64,000 bases of DNA from Herbaspirillum sp. RV1423 (GCF_000577615.1 NZ_CBXX010000038.1:20891-84890); one strand, 5' to 3'; counted from the first letter of the stretch, positions 26,922 through 35,817 are shown. The notes: generated by a model not told the origin, from the sequence alone. Numbers and translations are program-made.

Positions 26922-27285
26922 TCCGAGCCCCTGATGGAGTGTGATAAGGAAAAGACTCAAAGTCTGTATGCAGCCGCATTACCGCACTATAAGGAATATC
27001 CTGATGCTCGCGGGCAATGAGTCTGTCGTTTTGCCTGAGCCGATGTCTGCTCCCTGCGGCACTAAAAAGCTGACGCTCAATCCTCTTGAACGTCAGCTTT
27101 TGATTAGACTTGAGCCTAGACCAGAATCCTGCTCATGACGGAGAGCGGGATAACAGAGGCATGGACGCAGCGCTACTTAGAATTATTTGAAGCAACCGTA
27201 TCACAACCCGGGAAATCACCTGCTGGCTCGATATTGCCCTCAATTCTGTTTCCCGCCACACCCGATAAAATGTCAACGAGCCAGA
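26922..27285. other. Intergenic region between exporter and chemoreceptor
   Basis: 364 bp without a supported gene. It contains the hairpin at 27065-27101 and should hold the chemoreceptor promoter. Short open frames here have no ribosome-binding site or recognisable product. Confidence 0.5.
27065..27101. terminator. Bidirectional terminator-like hairpin
   Basis: An 11-bp perfect inverted repeat AAAAGCTGACG / CGTCAGCTTTT with a 15-base loop, flanked by A and T runs on both strands. It lies about 190 bp past the exporter stop and could terminate that transcript. Confidence 0.55.
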
Positions 27286-28224
27286 TTAGTCGGAGTGATC
27301 CCGATCCGGCCGGTGCCATGGATCAATATGTGTCATCAGGTTAAGTACCCGATGGCGCTGCATTACTCGCTGCCTGGCTAAGACAGCAATCTCGTGCCCT
27401 GCCTCCACACTAATCAGTGCATCGACTTCGATATGGGCGTCGACTACGATCATGTCTCCCATCTTTCGGGTACGTACATCGTGAATTCCATTTACTCCGG
27501 GAGTATCCAGGAGGGTGCTCCGAATCGCATCTACCTCGTCTTGATCTACGGCGCGATCCATCAGATCGTGAAGTGCCTCCCAACCGAACTCCCAACCCAT
27601 CTTGATAACCATGACACCTACTATCAAGGCCGCAATGGGATCGAGGATTGGGTATCCGGCCAAATTGCCTACAATGCCGACTCCAACGACTAAAGATGAT
27701 GCAGCGTCGGACCGCGCATGCCAAGCGTTGGCGACCAACATGCTAGATTTCACTCGCTTTGCGACTCGTAGCATGTAACGGAACAGGAGCTCTTTAGCCA
27801 GTAACGCTCCACATGCTACCCACAATGCCACGACGTGAACTTCTTGCACACTTTCGGGGTTCTCAAGTTTGACTATTGCCGACCAAAGCATGCCGACGCC
27901 AACGGTAAGGAGTAATACGCCTAACACGAGTGATGCAGCGGTTTCAAATCGATGATGCCCGTATGGATGCTCCTCGTCAGCATCCTTTTTGCTGTGATGG
28001 TTCGCGAATAGCACAACGAAATCAGCAACCAAATCTGAGAGCGAGTGGATGCCATCGGCAATCAGACCTTGAGACTTGGAAAATATCCCGACCATGATTT
28101 GCAACAACGTCAGCATAAGATTTACGGCAACACTAACCCAAGTACTCTGCGAGGCGGCCTTCGCGCGGTCCAGTTGGGTATGTTCAGTATCTTCGGTGTC
28201 GTCAGAAAAATCGTTGTAATGCAT
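27286..28224 (-). CDS. Cation diffusion facilitator (CDF) metal exporter
   Basis: A 312-aa inner-membrane proton-coupled divalent metal exporter from ATG 28224 (MHYNDF). Six helices precede a cytoplasmic C-terminal domain. The metal site residues are visible in helix 2 (HSLSD) and helix 5 (HARSD), an HxxxD pair in both positions, which in known CDFs usually goes with Zn/Cd rather than Mn. The C-terminal domain has HDVRTRKMGDMIVVDAHIEVD. A CTAAG-N6-CTAAG box lies 49 bp upstream of the ATG with CATAAT 10 bp further on, so it is probably induced by the response regulator at 48061. Confidence 0.92.
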   Translation of the reverse strand: MHYNDFSDDTEDTEHTQLDRAKAASQSTWVSVAVNLMLTLLQIMVGIFSKSQGLIADGIHSLSDLVADFVVLFANHHSKKDADEEHPYGHHRFETAASLVLGVLLLTVGVGMLWSAIVKLENPESVQEVHVVALWVACGALLAKELLFRYMLRVAKRVKSSMLVANAWHARSDAASSLVVGVGIVGNLAGYPILDPIAALIVGVMVIKMGWEFGWEALHDLMDRAVDQDEVDAIRSTLLDTPGVNGIHDVRTRKMGDMIVVDAHIEVDALISVEAGHEIAVLARQRVMQRHRVLNLMTHIDPWHRPDRDHSD

Positions 28225-28272
28225 AAGTGACAATTGTTGGAGTTTTTGAAGGAACGATTATGCCCGAGCAAT

Positions 28273-28288
28273 CTTAGCCTGGACTTAG
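28273..28288 (-). promoter_or_regulatory. CTAAG-N6-CTAAG box upstream of the CDF gene
   Basis: Minus strand reads CTAAGTCCAGGCTAAG, then 10 bp, then CATAAT as a -10 hexamer. The direct repeats have an 11-bp period, as bound by OmpR-type dimers (PmrA/QseB class) in place of a -35 box. Confidence 0.7.
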
Positions 28289-28424
28289 CCCCTTGACCGA
28301 AAACTGACGGCTCCAATGCCGCCTGACTGGTATTACGATGGGACGGCATTGGTTGAAACCTGACCTTCGCGTGTGGATGCTTGCCCACGCCAGGTGTCTT
28401 CCCTCAGTTGCGCCCAAGATGCGC

Positions 28425-29327
28425 TCAACTGCCGCGATCCAAATGAGTCTCCGCCAAGAAGACTGCCAGGGTCGACGCGGCGCCGACCGCGAGCCTTGCG
28501 TGGCGAGCCTGTAACCCTTTCGCTCCAGCAGCCTTGCCATGACCGGTCCCATAGTGGTTGCGAAGCTCTGCCACACCTTGGGTGATTGTGGCTAGATTGC
28601 TGAGCAGCCGCTTGATGGTATCGGCGGCCTTGGCTTGATCTGGGATGTTCGCCGGGGTGAGATCGAGTTCCTTAACCGCCAGCTTTACTAGTTCGGGGAT
28701 GTCTGCATTTTTTGAGAAAGCAACGCTACGTTCTTCGAGGATCGTCTTGCAGCAAGTTTCGACGAGCTCCTTTGCCGTGCCGATTGCCAAGCCGGGGTCA
28801 TTGACTACGGAAGACTCCATCCTGGTGATCTGCTGGGCGACATATCCAAGATCAGCAATGGCGAGAGCTTCGCGGGCGGCTGCGATTCCAGGCGTCTGGA
28901 GTAGGCCGACATCACGACCTACGAAAATTGGCCTCCCAGACATCCTAGTCTTCTCGACAAGCTTGAAACCGTCATTTTGAAGATATTGGTTAAACATCTG
29001 CAAGATCCGCTCGACTTCAGTAGGGTCGGAGCGAACCACAGGATGCAAGGTCTCGCAAAGAAAGCGGAGGAATGTCTCATCGTCGCCGTGGGCCAAGTTA
29101 AAGCGGCTGTCGTAAAAAATCCAGTCGTCGTCCCAGTCGAAGTTATTGACTCGATGCTGCCAGATGTCACCAGCTGCGTCGGTGAATCGCGGGTCCGTTG
29201 AAGGCATCGCCGACAGGTCGTATATCCGCGAGAGGAATCCGGATTCTTCCAGACGGCCACACCAACTAACCTTCTCGACGGACATGGCATCAATAATGTC
29301 GCGGCGGGTAAGTTCAGAAATCTTCAC
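28425..29327 (-). CDS. AbiJ-like abortive infection protein with HEPN motif
   Basis: A 300-aa protein from GTG 29327, preceded by GGAG; longer TTG starts exist. The N-terminal part (SELTRRDIIDAMSVEKVSWCGRLEE) resembles AbiJ N-terminal domains; the C-terminal half ends with LRNHYGTGHG, a HEPN-type R-N-x4-H signature of RNases used in phage defence. It is probably a growth-arrest or antiphage protein. It lies next to another HEPN-type gene (29907), both on the minus strand, as cargo of transposon B. Family assignment is by motif and memory, not by search. Confidence 0.72.
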   Translation of the reverse strand: MKISELTRRDIIDAMSVEKVSWCGRLEESGFLSRIYDLSAMPSTDPRFTDAAGDIWQHRVNNFDWDDDWIFYDSRFNLAHGDDETFLRFLCETLHPVVRSDPTEVERILQMFNQYLQNDGFKLVEKTRMSGRPIFVGRDVGLLQTPGIAAAREALAIADLGYVAQQITRMESSVVNDPGLAIGTAKELVETCCKTILEERSVAFSKNADIPELVKLAVKELDLTPANIPDQAKAADTIKRLLSNLATITQGVAELRNHYGTGHGKAAGAKGLQARHARLAVGAASTLAVFLAETHLDRGS

Positions 29328-29906
29328 GACTACTCCGTAATGCGGTTGAGATTTTTCCTTGATCAGCAGCCTTCCCAAGTGGCCGCCGAAAATTTCACCA
29401 TTAGAGGGTCGGCCGTGAGTCTGGAAATTTTTGCAGAATTTTAGCTAAATAGTTGATTTGATTGTTTTTTTAAATAAAGCGCCAGTCTTCTTGCGAGCCA
29501 GCCGAGATAACGAAAAATTTCGGATATCAGCGTAAATGTAACTAAGCCGCCTCATGGATGTTGGGTACGACGCCCCATTTGGGATTGGGTTTCAAAGGCA
29601 TTGATCGTCGAATTACGACCCGAAGAGGACGTAAATCTTTCTTCGCAACAAATCGTTTCCGCCGGAATGCGCGTGGCCCCGTCATGCGGAAAATTTCTCG
29701 TTCTTCTCGAATGCGCTCACGTAGTGGATTCATAGAATTCTAGAGTTCCCATTTACATCAGGCTTTTGCTTTGTGGGCGCTTAACCTGCAGCATCACCCC
29801 TTGTGGGGAGCCGGCTCCGAGAAAGCAAACGTTTGGATAAAAGCAGAAAAGTAATTAGCGACCGATTTTTATATTCAAGTTTGATCTGTAGGTCTGACCT
29901 GCTCCA
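29328..29906. other. Spacer between the two HEPN-type genes
   Basis: About 580 bp. An AT-rich stretch at 29430-29490 contains TTTAGCTAAA and should hold the promoter of the AbiJ-like gene. A 63-codon minus-strand frame at 29542-29733 encodes a very basic peptide (RRKRFVAKKDLR) starting at ATG without a good ribosome-binding site; I do not count it as a supported gene. Confidence 0.4.
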
Positions 29907-30710
29907 CTAGCTTTCGCGTTGACGGGCTACGCGATCCAGTCGGCGATGTGTCATCGACACAAGACTCAGAAGATCTTGCGCATCTTCTTTTGTCATTTCC
30001 CAATGAATCTTTGCCTCGTGGGCGGCGGGGTTTCTAAACATGCCAAAGGTACCCTTGAGGAGATTCATGAAGCCCTTTTGTTCGCTTCTCTCATTCTCGT
30101 TTGATAGCGAATTTATCCGGAGCATAGGATTGTCACCACCAAAAGCTAGATCGACAAGTTGCCCACCATCCAGGGACAGGCCCGTGAGCGAGCGAATCCT
30201 CGAAAAGACACTTTTCACAGCCTCCAAAACGGCATGGAAGTAATTGCGAACAAGAAGCTCCTCTCTGCAATATTTCAGGACCTCGTCATGAACTTTTCGT
30301 AGCACCATGTCGGCACGAAGTTCATCTGCTCGCCTTTGAGCTTGCGAAATAGTTGAAACCTTCTCTGTACTAATCAATTCCCCTGATTCATTAACCGCCA
30401 TTTCGACAAAAGAAAGCGCTTGATTCAGTAGAACCCGCAAAGCCTCAAAACGACTCGGATCTTTCAGGTGCCGCTCGGGTCTCATTGATTTCCGGATAAA
30501 TGCCAATATTCCTACTCTGTCTTGACGCATATTTTGGTCGTGAACGAAAGCGTTAAATATTCGCGTCCGTTTGTTTTGCCCTTGGCTGATGTCTCTAAAT
30601 CTACATTCGAGGATTAGGTAGTCGATCTCCGAGTTCGTTAGCCCAATGCTCGTATCACCCAGAGCATTTGAAATAGCAGTCAATTGGCTCGCAGTAAATA
30701 TGAAAGTCAT
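29907..30710 (-). CDS. TIGR02391-like (Ymh) HEPN protein
   Basis: A 267-aa protein whose C-terminal half has LVDLAFGGDNPMLRINSL and MFRNPAAHEAKIHWEMTKEDAQDLLSLVSMTHRRLD, the pattern of TIGR02391 (Ymh) proteins, which carry a HEPN R-N-P-x-A-H motif and are often found in phage-defence islands. The N-terminal half is helical and unrecognised. It follows the interrupted gene at 30806-32863 in the same direction. Confidence 0.75.
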   Translation of the reverse strand: MTFIFTASQLTAISNALGDTSIGLTNSEIDYLILECRFRDISQGQNKRTRIFNAFVHDQNMRQDRVGILAFIRKSMRPERHLKDPSRFEALRVLLNQALSFVEMAVNESGELISTEKVSTISQAQRRADELRADMVLRKVHDEVLKYCREELLVRNYFHAVLEAVKSVFSRIRSLTGLSLDGGQLVDLAFGGDNPMLRINSLSNENERSEQKGFMNLLKGTFGMFRNPAAHEAKIHWEMTKEDAQDLLSLVSMTHRRLDRVARQRES

Positions 30711-30805
30711 TTCAGGGTCGATCCAGATTTCCGGACTTCTTGCATCATGGTGGCGAAGTAAAGTTTTGAGTGCTATGGATAATAATTCTGACGATACCGG
30801 ACTGG

Positions 30806-31277
30806 TTACGTAATGCCGCGAACTCGATGCGCGTGTATGACACTCTTAGCCTCTTGCAGGACCTCTGCATAAATGTCGGCAGAAGACTCCAGAATTTTCT
30901 CAATTACACGCGGATGCTCTTCTGTGCTGACCGTAAATTCGATTACCCCAAATCGGTTTGCAATCTCGGCGACGGATGCTTTACCCCAGGAATCTTCGGC
31001 CATGCCATCAGGATGAAGGACGACACTGTGGAAATACCCTCTTTCATCGCGCTTAGTGCCTTCGAATAGCGGCGAGAATTTTACTGCTAATAGAGCTGCT
31101 GGCTTCAGGCCAGTCAGCTCATGCAACGCTTCCGCATACGCGGCGCAGTTGCCATAGGTGTATTGAGCCGCTTTGTATGCCGGAATATACGGTTCGACTC
31201 GACGCGGAATTTCTGCAACGTAGTGAGGATTTGCCTGGATCTCTAAAGTGGCGCGAGCGATCAATGCCTCATCAGGT
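30806..31277 (-). pseudogene. 3' half of a two-domain gene split by an IS3-family element
   Basis: Codes for the C-terminal domain: YGNCAAYAEALHELTGLKP, FHSVVLHPDGMAEDSWG. Removing the IS and one TGAC copy joins this frame to 32496-32863 through codons reading SQPDEALIARATLE, giving one protein of 279 aa. Each half has a Cys followed by a helix ending in LTG, so the protein looks like a tandem repeat of one small domain, with Cys, His and Asp in a papain-like order in the C-terminal copy. Function unknown. Confidence 0.75.
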
Positions 31278-31309
31278 TGACTGTAATGACCCAGCGAAAC
31301 CTGCTCAAG

Positions 31310-32023
31310 TTATGCGGCTAAAGCAAACGCCTCAGCCGGTGTCTTCATGCCCAGCGCCTGATGCGGCCGGCGGTGGTTATAGAAGCCAATCCAGTCACCA
31401 ATGATGCGACTGGCGTGCTGCAATGTTTCGAAGCGATGTCGATGAGCGCACTGCTCCTTCAGGGTTCTGATGACGCGTTCGACCATGCCATTCTGCTGCG
31501 GGCAATGCGGCGTGATGAACTCCTGCTGCAGCCCGTAACTACGGACCAGCGCTGTGTAACTACGGCTGGTGAACACTAGGCCGTTATCGGAGCGCAGCAA
31601 GAACGGCGCCGTCACGCAACCCAGCGAGCCATAACGCGCGATCAGCGCTTGCTCCAAGGCCGACTCGGCCGTCTTCGACCTACCCGAACGCGACAGATGC
31701 CAGCCCAGTAATTCCCGCGTGTGGCAATCAATTACCAGGGCCAACACCGCCCAGCCATCGCGTCCTGTCCAGATCCGACACAGATCAGTAGCCCAGCGCT
31801 GGTCTGGTCCTGTGGCTACCGACGGCAAGGCTTTCACCCTGGGACGGAAACCAATAGGTCGCTTCTTGACCTGCCAGCCTTTGAGCTGGAAGATCCGCTG
31901 CACCGTGTTCTTGTTGAACCCGAGCAGGCCCGCCACCGTGCGATAGCCGAAGGACGGCTCTTCCAGGATCATCTTGCGAATAGGTTCGGCAAAGCGCTCC
32001 TGCACTTTGGGCTCGGCCTTCAC
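31310..32023 (-). CDS. IS3-family transposase OrfB (DDE integrase domain)
   Basis: A 237-aa DDE recombinase: first Asp in RWATDLCRI, second in LLRSDNGLVFTS, Glu in NGMVERVIRTLKE, followed by FYNHRRPHQALG. In IS3 elements it is normally made as an OrfAB fusion by a -1 frameshift; the gap to orfA (105 bp) suggests that the true OrfB frame begins further upstream than this ATG. It catalyses copy-out, paste-in transposition of the element. Confidence 0.9.
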   Translation of the reverse strand: MKAEPKVQERFAEPIRKMILEEPSFGYRTVAGLLGFNKNTVQRIFQLKGWQVKKRPIGFRPRVKALPSVATGPDQRWATDLCRIWTGRDGWAVLALVIDCHTRELLGWHLSRSGRSKTAESALEQALIARYGSLGCVTAPFLLRSDNGLVFTSRSYTALVRSYGLQQEFITPHCPQQNGMVERVIRTLKEQCAHRHRFETLQHASRIIGDWIGFYNHRRPHQALGMKTPAEAFALAA

Positions 32024-32127
32024 AGGCTTGTAGTAAGCGCTGCGCCTGGCAATCCCAAACCACGCACAGATCTTGCTGACAGCTACATCGAAACCGTCTT
32101 GTTTGAGTCCCTGGCGGATGGTCTCGA

Positions 32128-32442
32128 TTACTTGTCTTCCTCGCCCAACAGGGACGCCAATTTTTTTCTGGCGCGCAGCTCCAGCATGGCTTCTCCGTAG
32201 GCTTCTTGGAGCTCCTTGAGTTGCCGCTCGTACTGTTCTCTCACATCCAGCGGCTTGGCACGCAGGGCGTTCTCCATCCCTTTGCGGCCTTCATCGACCC
32301 ATTCTTCGATCTCGGATGGCGGGATATCAAACGACCGGCTAGCCTCGGCTACCGTCGTCTTTCCCTGGATGATCTCCATCACCAGTGCCGCTTTGCGCTT
32401 GGCTGTCCAACGCTTGAATTCTTCTTCCATGACCTTGCTCAT
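32128..32442 (-). CDS. IS3-family transposase OrfA (HTH)
   Basis: A 104-aa helix-turn-helix protein (KRKAALVMEIIQGKTTVAEASRSFDIPPSEIEEWVDEG) with a C-terminal leucine-rich coiled stretch, as in OrfA proteins that recognise the terminal repeats. Starts just inside the right inverted repeat. Confidence 0.87.
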   Translation of the reverse strand: MSKVMEEEFKRWTAKRKAALVMEIIQGKTTVAEASRSFDIPPSEIEEWVDEGRKGMENALRAKPLDVREQYERQLKELQEAYGEAMLELRARKKLASLLGEEDK

Positions 32443-32495
32443 TTTGATTTCCTTTTAGGATTATCTACTGAGCAGGTTTTTAGTGGGTCATTACA

Positions 32496-32863
32496 TGACT
32501 TCTCAGAGGCAATGACCGGAGTTTCGCCTCGTCATAAAAACGGGTATAGACACAACCATTTCCAAATCCATTCTTGCGGATGATCTTGAAAAGGATGCCC
32601 TCATTGAACTCAACTATATTCTTGACGCCTCGCACGTCAAAAATTCTGTCCTGATTGTCTGCGACGTATACCCTCAACGGTGTAAGCTGGTCCAGCGGAA
32701 TATCCTCTCGCCGTTCGGCGGACACCGACCACCAATCCACATGGAGAAGCCAGCCTGTAAGTCTGGCCAAAGCTACAGCGAAATTGACGCAATCATTTGC
32801 CTCCCACTCCCCAATAGAGCGCGGATTAAAGGCGGTGCGCTGTTTGATCTTCGCTTGTCCCAT
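32496..32863 (-). pseudogene. 5' half of the two-domain gene split by the IS3-family element
   Basis: Starts MGQAKIKQR and encodes the N-terminal domain with NDCVNFAVALARLTGWLLHVDW and RVYVADNQDRIFDVRGV. The visible frame ends after six codons borrowed from the IS end. It continues in the empty site into 31277-30806. Confidence 0.75.
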
Positions 32864-32914
32864 ATATCGTCCTTATTAATGGCTCAATAATAAATTTTCA
32901 TCTGTCTGGTGTCA

Positions 32915-33409
32915 TTAAATTCCCCACAATGCGCTCCTGGCGGAGCCAAGCTGGCATGCTAAACCGGCAATTTGTCGCCAGATGTGCGCTCTTGCTTGCG
33001 CATCGTCCGCAGTCTCTTCTACGGCCATGATGACCAGCTCAAGGGGCGTTTCGTCTAGGAAAGTGCCGATGTTGGAAGTGTAGTCCGGCGAGCAGCTTCC
33101 AGTCTGCAACACACCACGCAACAGGTCGGGCGAAATTTCGGTTCGATAAGACACGCTAATATTCTTCGCTGCCATCCAGAGCCCGCGCTTGGTGAGCCGA
33201 GCTGAGGTGCTCAGTCCTCCGAAAGAGAGACTAAGCAATTGCAGTAAAGCGGCCAACTGGCTATAGCCCATGTCGGGAAGAGTTCCGTTCTCCAAAGCGA
33301 TGAGGGTCTGGGCGTCCATGCCGCTGAAAGCGGCCAGTTGCTGAGACGAAAGGCCCACTTCTTGGCGGCGAGCTCTGACAGCGCCCCCGATTTCAGGGAG
33401 CCTAATCAT
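32915..33409 (-). CDS. XRE-family regulator coupled to tnpT
   Basis: A 164-aa protein from ATG 33409, overlapping the tnpT stop by 8 bp. The N-terminal Cro/C1 HTH (VRARRQEVGLSSQQLAAFSGMDAQTLIALENG) occupies residues 10-55; the rest is an unrecognised helical domain. Because it is translated from the tnpT message, it may regulate the tnpT-tnpS region. A HipB-like antitoxin without its partner is an alternative. Confidence 0.7.
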   Translation of the reverse strand: MIRLPEIGGAVRARRQEVGLSSQQLAAFSGMDAQTLIALENGTLPDMGYSQLAALLQLLSLSFGGLSTSARLTKRGLWMAAKNISVSYRTEISPDLLRGVLQTGSCSPDYTSNIGTFLDETPLELVIMAVEETADDAQARAHIWRQIAGLACQLGSARSALWGI

Positions 33410-34463
33410 GGCGAACACCTTCATGGCTATTTGACACCGCAGCAGCCGTGTTATCTGGACGCTGCGCGAAGATCTTATCAATCCACGCGGCCTTGTCCCG
33501 CTCGGCTTGCTCGGCCTTGCGTTCTGCAATGGCCAGTTGACTCGTCAGCATTTCAACCTGGTTGCCGGCGACCGCTACACCGGCCTTGGCCTCGATGAGC
33601 GCCTGCTGCGCCATGTCGAGTCGGCGCTCTGCGTCGGCTCGGGCTACGGTCAATTCCTGAAGTTGAGCGGCTTGCTGGTTTCGCTCCGAGCGAACCTGAT
33701 CCAATTCAGCGCGCGCTTCCGACAGGGCGTCGCGAAGTCGTTCTAGTTCGCTCACTTGGTGCGCTAACGTGGCCTCCTGTTGGCCAAGCTTCATTTGCTG
33801 GGCCTCCTGGCGCCGCTGGCCCGCGATATTTTCCTGTTCAAGGCGCGCAAGACGCTGCTCGAAAGCCTGCCGCTCCTCGGCGCGCTGGCGCGCGGCCGCC
33901 TCCTGGAAGTGCTCGAACTGGGTGCGGGTCTGCGCCAGTTGCTGGCTCAAGGCATGAGCCTCGGCGGCACGATCAGTCAGCCGCTGCTGAAGGCCGGCAT
34001 TCTCAGTCTGTGCGGCCGTGAGGACAAGCGCATTGGCCTGCAGATCCTGCTGGCATCTCGCCAAGGTTTGCTGAGTCTGGTCGTGTTCTCGGGCTAAGGT
34101 GGTGTGGGCCAGGCGCAGTTGGGCTTCGCCGGCCAGGGCTGCCTCTCTCTGGCTACGCATCACCGCCTGCGCTCGCTCGTGTGCCTCGTTGGCGGCTTCC
34201 AACTGCTTAACGACATCATCCTGAAGCCGCTGGTAGACGCACTTGACGGCCTCCACCAGATCGACTGGCAAGCCGGTGTCGCCGCCGGCAACCACTTCCT
34301 GATGTTCGGCCTTCCAGCGCTTGAGCATGGGAGCGATGGTGCTCTTGCTTCCCGTATCTCCGAGTGCTTCGCGAACCGTGTCGATGGTGGGTGCTTTTCC
34401 AGCAGCGGCCAGCTTGGAGGCCGCTTTGGCGACTTGTGAGTAGAGGATGCCGGCACGGGCCAT
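33402..34463 (-). CDS. tnpT: TnpT-like (KfrA-type) resolution auxiliary protein of transposon B
   Basis: A 353-aa protein with an N-terminal KfrA-type DNA-binding domain (residues 1-60, TIDTVREALGDTGSKSTIAPMLKRWK) and a long Ala/Gln/Glu-rich coiled coil (about 85-330). It is divergent from the tyrosine recombinase at 34634, the same arrangement as tnpT-tnpS of Tn4651, where both proteins act on the rst site between them to resolve cointegrates. Plain KfrA is the alternative name for such a sequence, but the recombinase neighbour supports TnpT. Confidence 0.78.
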   Translation of the reverse strand: MARAGILYSQVAKAASKLAAAGKAPTIDTVREALGDTGSKSTIAPMLKRWKAEHQEVVAGGDTGLPVDLVEAVKCVYQRLQDDVVKQLEAANEAHERAQAVMRSQREAALAGEAQLRLAHTTLAREHDQTQQTLARCQQDLQANALVLTAAQTENAGLQQRLTDRAAEAHALSQQLAQTRTQFEHFQEAAARQRAEERQAFEQRLARLEQENIAGQRRQEAQQMKLGQQEATLAHQVSELERLRDALSEARAELDQVRSERNQQAAQLQELTVARADAERRLDMAQQALIEAKAGVAVAGNQVEMLTSQLAIAERKAEQAERDKAAWIDKIFAQRPDNTAAAVSNSHEGVRHD

Positions 34464-34633
34464 GAGAACTCCATCAAATAAGATATCGTAGTACGTTATA
34501 CGTAATAATACGTTTTAATACAATTCATAATTTATGGAAAAGTCCACCTTATAGTACTCTATAAAGTCGGTTATCGAATGTTATAGTGCGTCATTCCTCG
34601 TTTATGCCGTCGCGTTGCGGTACATTAGCCAAA
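34464..34633. other. Candidate resolution site (rst-like) between tnpT and tnpS
   Basis: A 170-bp AT-rich divergent region with a 6-4-6 inverted repeat TTATAGTACTCTATAA (34549-34564), a further TTATAG at 34581, and several ACGT-centred repeats (TACGTTATACGTA at 34515-34530 area, then ATACGT). In Tn4651 the recombinase core site lies in this position. Confidence 0.55.
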
Positions 34634-35629
34634 ATGAGCGACAAATTGCCATCTCCTAAAATTATCACCGCCATTGGCGGTGCTATAGCTGCCGATACGC
34701 TTTTACCTGCGGATGCTGAAGCGGCTCACAGGAATTTCCTCGCAGCGGCCACGTCCGAAAATACCCGGCGCACGTATCGTTCGGCCATTCGACATTTCCT
34801 GGCTTGGGGCGGGATCTTGCCGGCTGACGAGAATGCAGTGATCCGCTACCTGCTGGCACACGCTAGCAACCTCAATGCGCGTACTCTGGCGTTGCGCCTG
34901 ACGGCCTTATCACAATGGCATCTCTATCAAGGCTTTGCTGATCCTGCGAGCACGCCCACAGTCCGCAAGACACTGAAAGGTATCGGGCGAACTCACGGAC
35001 GTCCAAAAAAACAGGCCAAGGCCCTCCCGGTCGAAGATCTTGAAAAGATCATCTTGAAGCTGGACTCCTTAGATACCCTCAAAGCCAAGCGGGATAGCGC
35101 GCTGCTACAACTGGGATTTTTTGGCGGTTTTCGGAGAAGTGAGCTAGCAGGCTTACAGATTTCTGATCTCGCATGGGAACCGGATGGATTGATCGTGATG
35201 CTGCAGCGCTCCAAGACTGACCAGCAAGGCCAGGGGATCGTCAAGGCAATCCCCTACGGCACCGGCCCGTGCTGCCCAGCGACCGCTCTAAGAGGCTGGC
35301 TGGAGACCGCGGGAATTGGCGACGGAGCGGTATTTCGCTCCATCAACAAATGGGCGATGCTAGGCGAGCATGCCATCCACCCCGCCAGCATCAATGCGAT
35401 CCTGGCTGATTGCGCAAGTATGGCGGGCTTGGACTACGTGCCGGATCTCTCCAGCCATAGTTTGCGTCGAGGCATGGCAACTAGCGCTTACCGCGCCGGG
35501 GCAGACTTCCGAGATATCAAGCGTCAAGGCGGCTGGCGCCACGACGGAACGGTACAGGGCTATATCGAAGAAGCTGGCAGATTCGAAGAAAATGCAGCAG
35601 CTCACCTGCTAAAAAGGCGCACCAGCTGA
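34634..35629 (+). CDS. tnpS: TnpS-like tyrosine recombinase of transposon B
   Basis: A 331-aa integrase/Xer-type recombinase from ATG 34634 (MSDKLP); a GTG at 34586 is less likely. The N-terminal core-binding domain (ENTRRTYRSAIRHFLAW) is followed by the catalytic residues: Arg in GFRRSELAGL, Lys hairpin, HSLRRG (H-x-x-R), the Trp in QGGWRHDGT and the Tyr in VQGYIEEAG. Length and divergent tnpT neighbour match TnpS of the Tn4651 type, which resolves transposition cointegrates at rst. Confidence 0.85.
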   Translation: MSDKLPSPKIITAIGGAIAADTLLPADAEAAHRNFLAAATSENTRRTYRSAIRHFLAWGGILPADENAVIRYLLAHASNLNARTLALRLTALSQWHLYQGFADPASTPTVRKTLKGIGRTHGRPKKQAKALPVEDLEKIILKLDSLDTLKAKRDSALLQLGFFGGFRRSELAGLQISDLAWEPDGLIVMLQRSKTDQQGQGIVKAIPYGTGPCCPATALRGWLETAGIGDGAVFRSINKWAMLGEHAIHPASINAILADCASMAGLDYVPDLSSHSLRRGMATSAYRAGADFRDIKRQGGWRHDGTVQGYIEEAGRFEENAAAHLLKRRTS

Positions 35630-35817
35630 TTGCACCGGATCCAAGCGGGATACACCCACTTGGCGTGAGCCTCGGCCAGCCGCGCGTTCTTCTTCGCCGA
35701 GTAGTGAGGAGTTATGCCAGTGCAATCCATCCGTGAGAGCACGGAGAAGCCCAGCAAGATGATGACGGCGTTGCCCCCATACCGGCCATTCAAATTTCAA
35801 ATGGCCGGCTTGCTACT

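Larger units (their letters stand above)
31282..32495 (-). mobile_element. IS3-family insertion sequence, 1214 bp
   Basis: Terminal inverted repeats begin TGTAATGACCCA at both ends and share CCTGCTCA about 20 bp in (31282-31307 and 32469-32495). Target duplication TGAC at 31278-31281 and 32496-32499. It encodes orfA and orfB on the minus strand. The insertion interrupts a gene of transposon B; restoring the empty site gives a continuous frame. Confidence 0.9.

Noticed and set aside
29440..29449. TTTAGCTAAA, identical to the RK2 KorA operator core
   Set aside because: A single 10-mer in AT-rich sequence; the KorA-like protein here more likely reads the repeated TTTCGCATGCGAAA. Kept only as a weak possibility for AbiJ-like gene control.
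28425..30710. The two HEPN-type genes as a toxin-antitoxin pair
   Set aside because: They are separated by about 580 bp, both look like effectors, and no MNT or other antitoxin signature is present.
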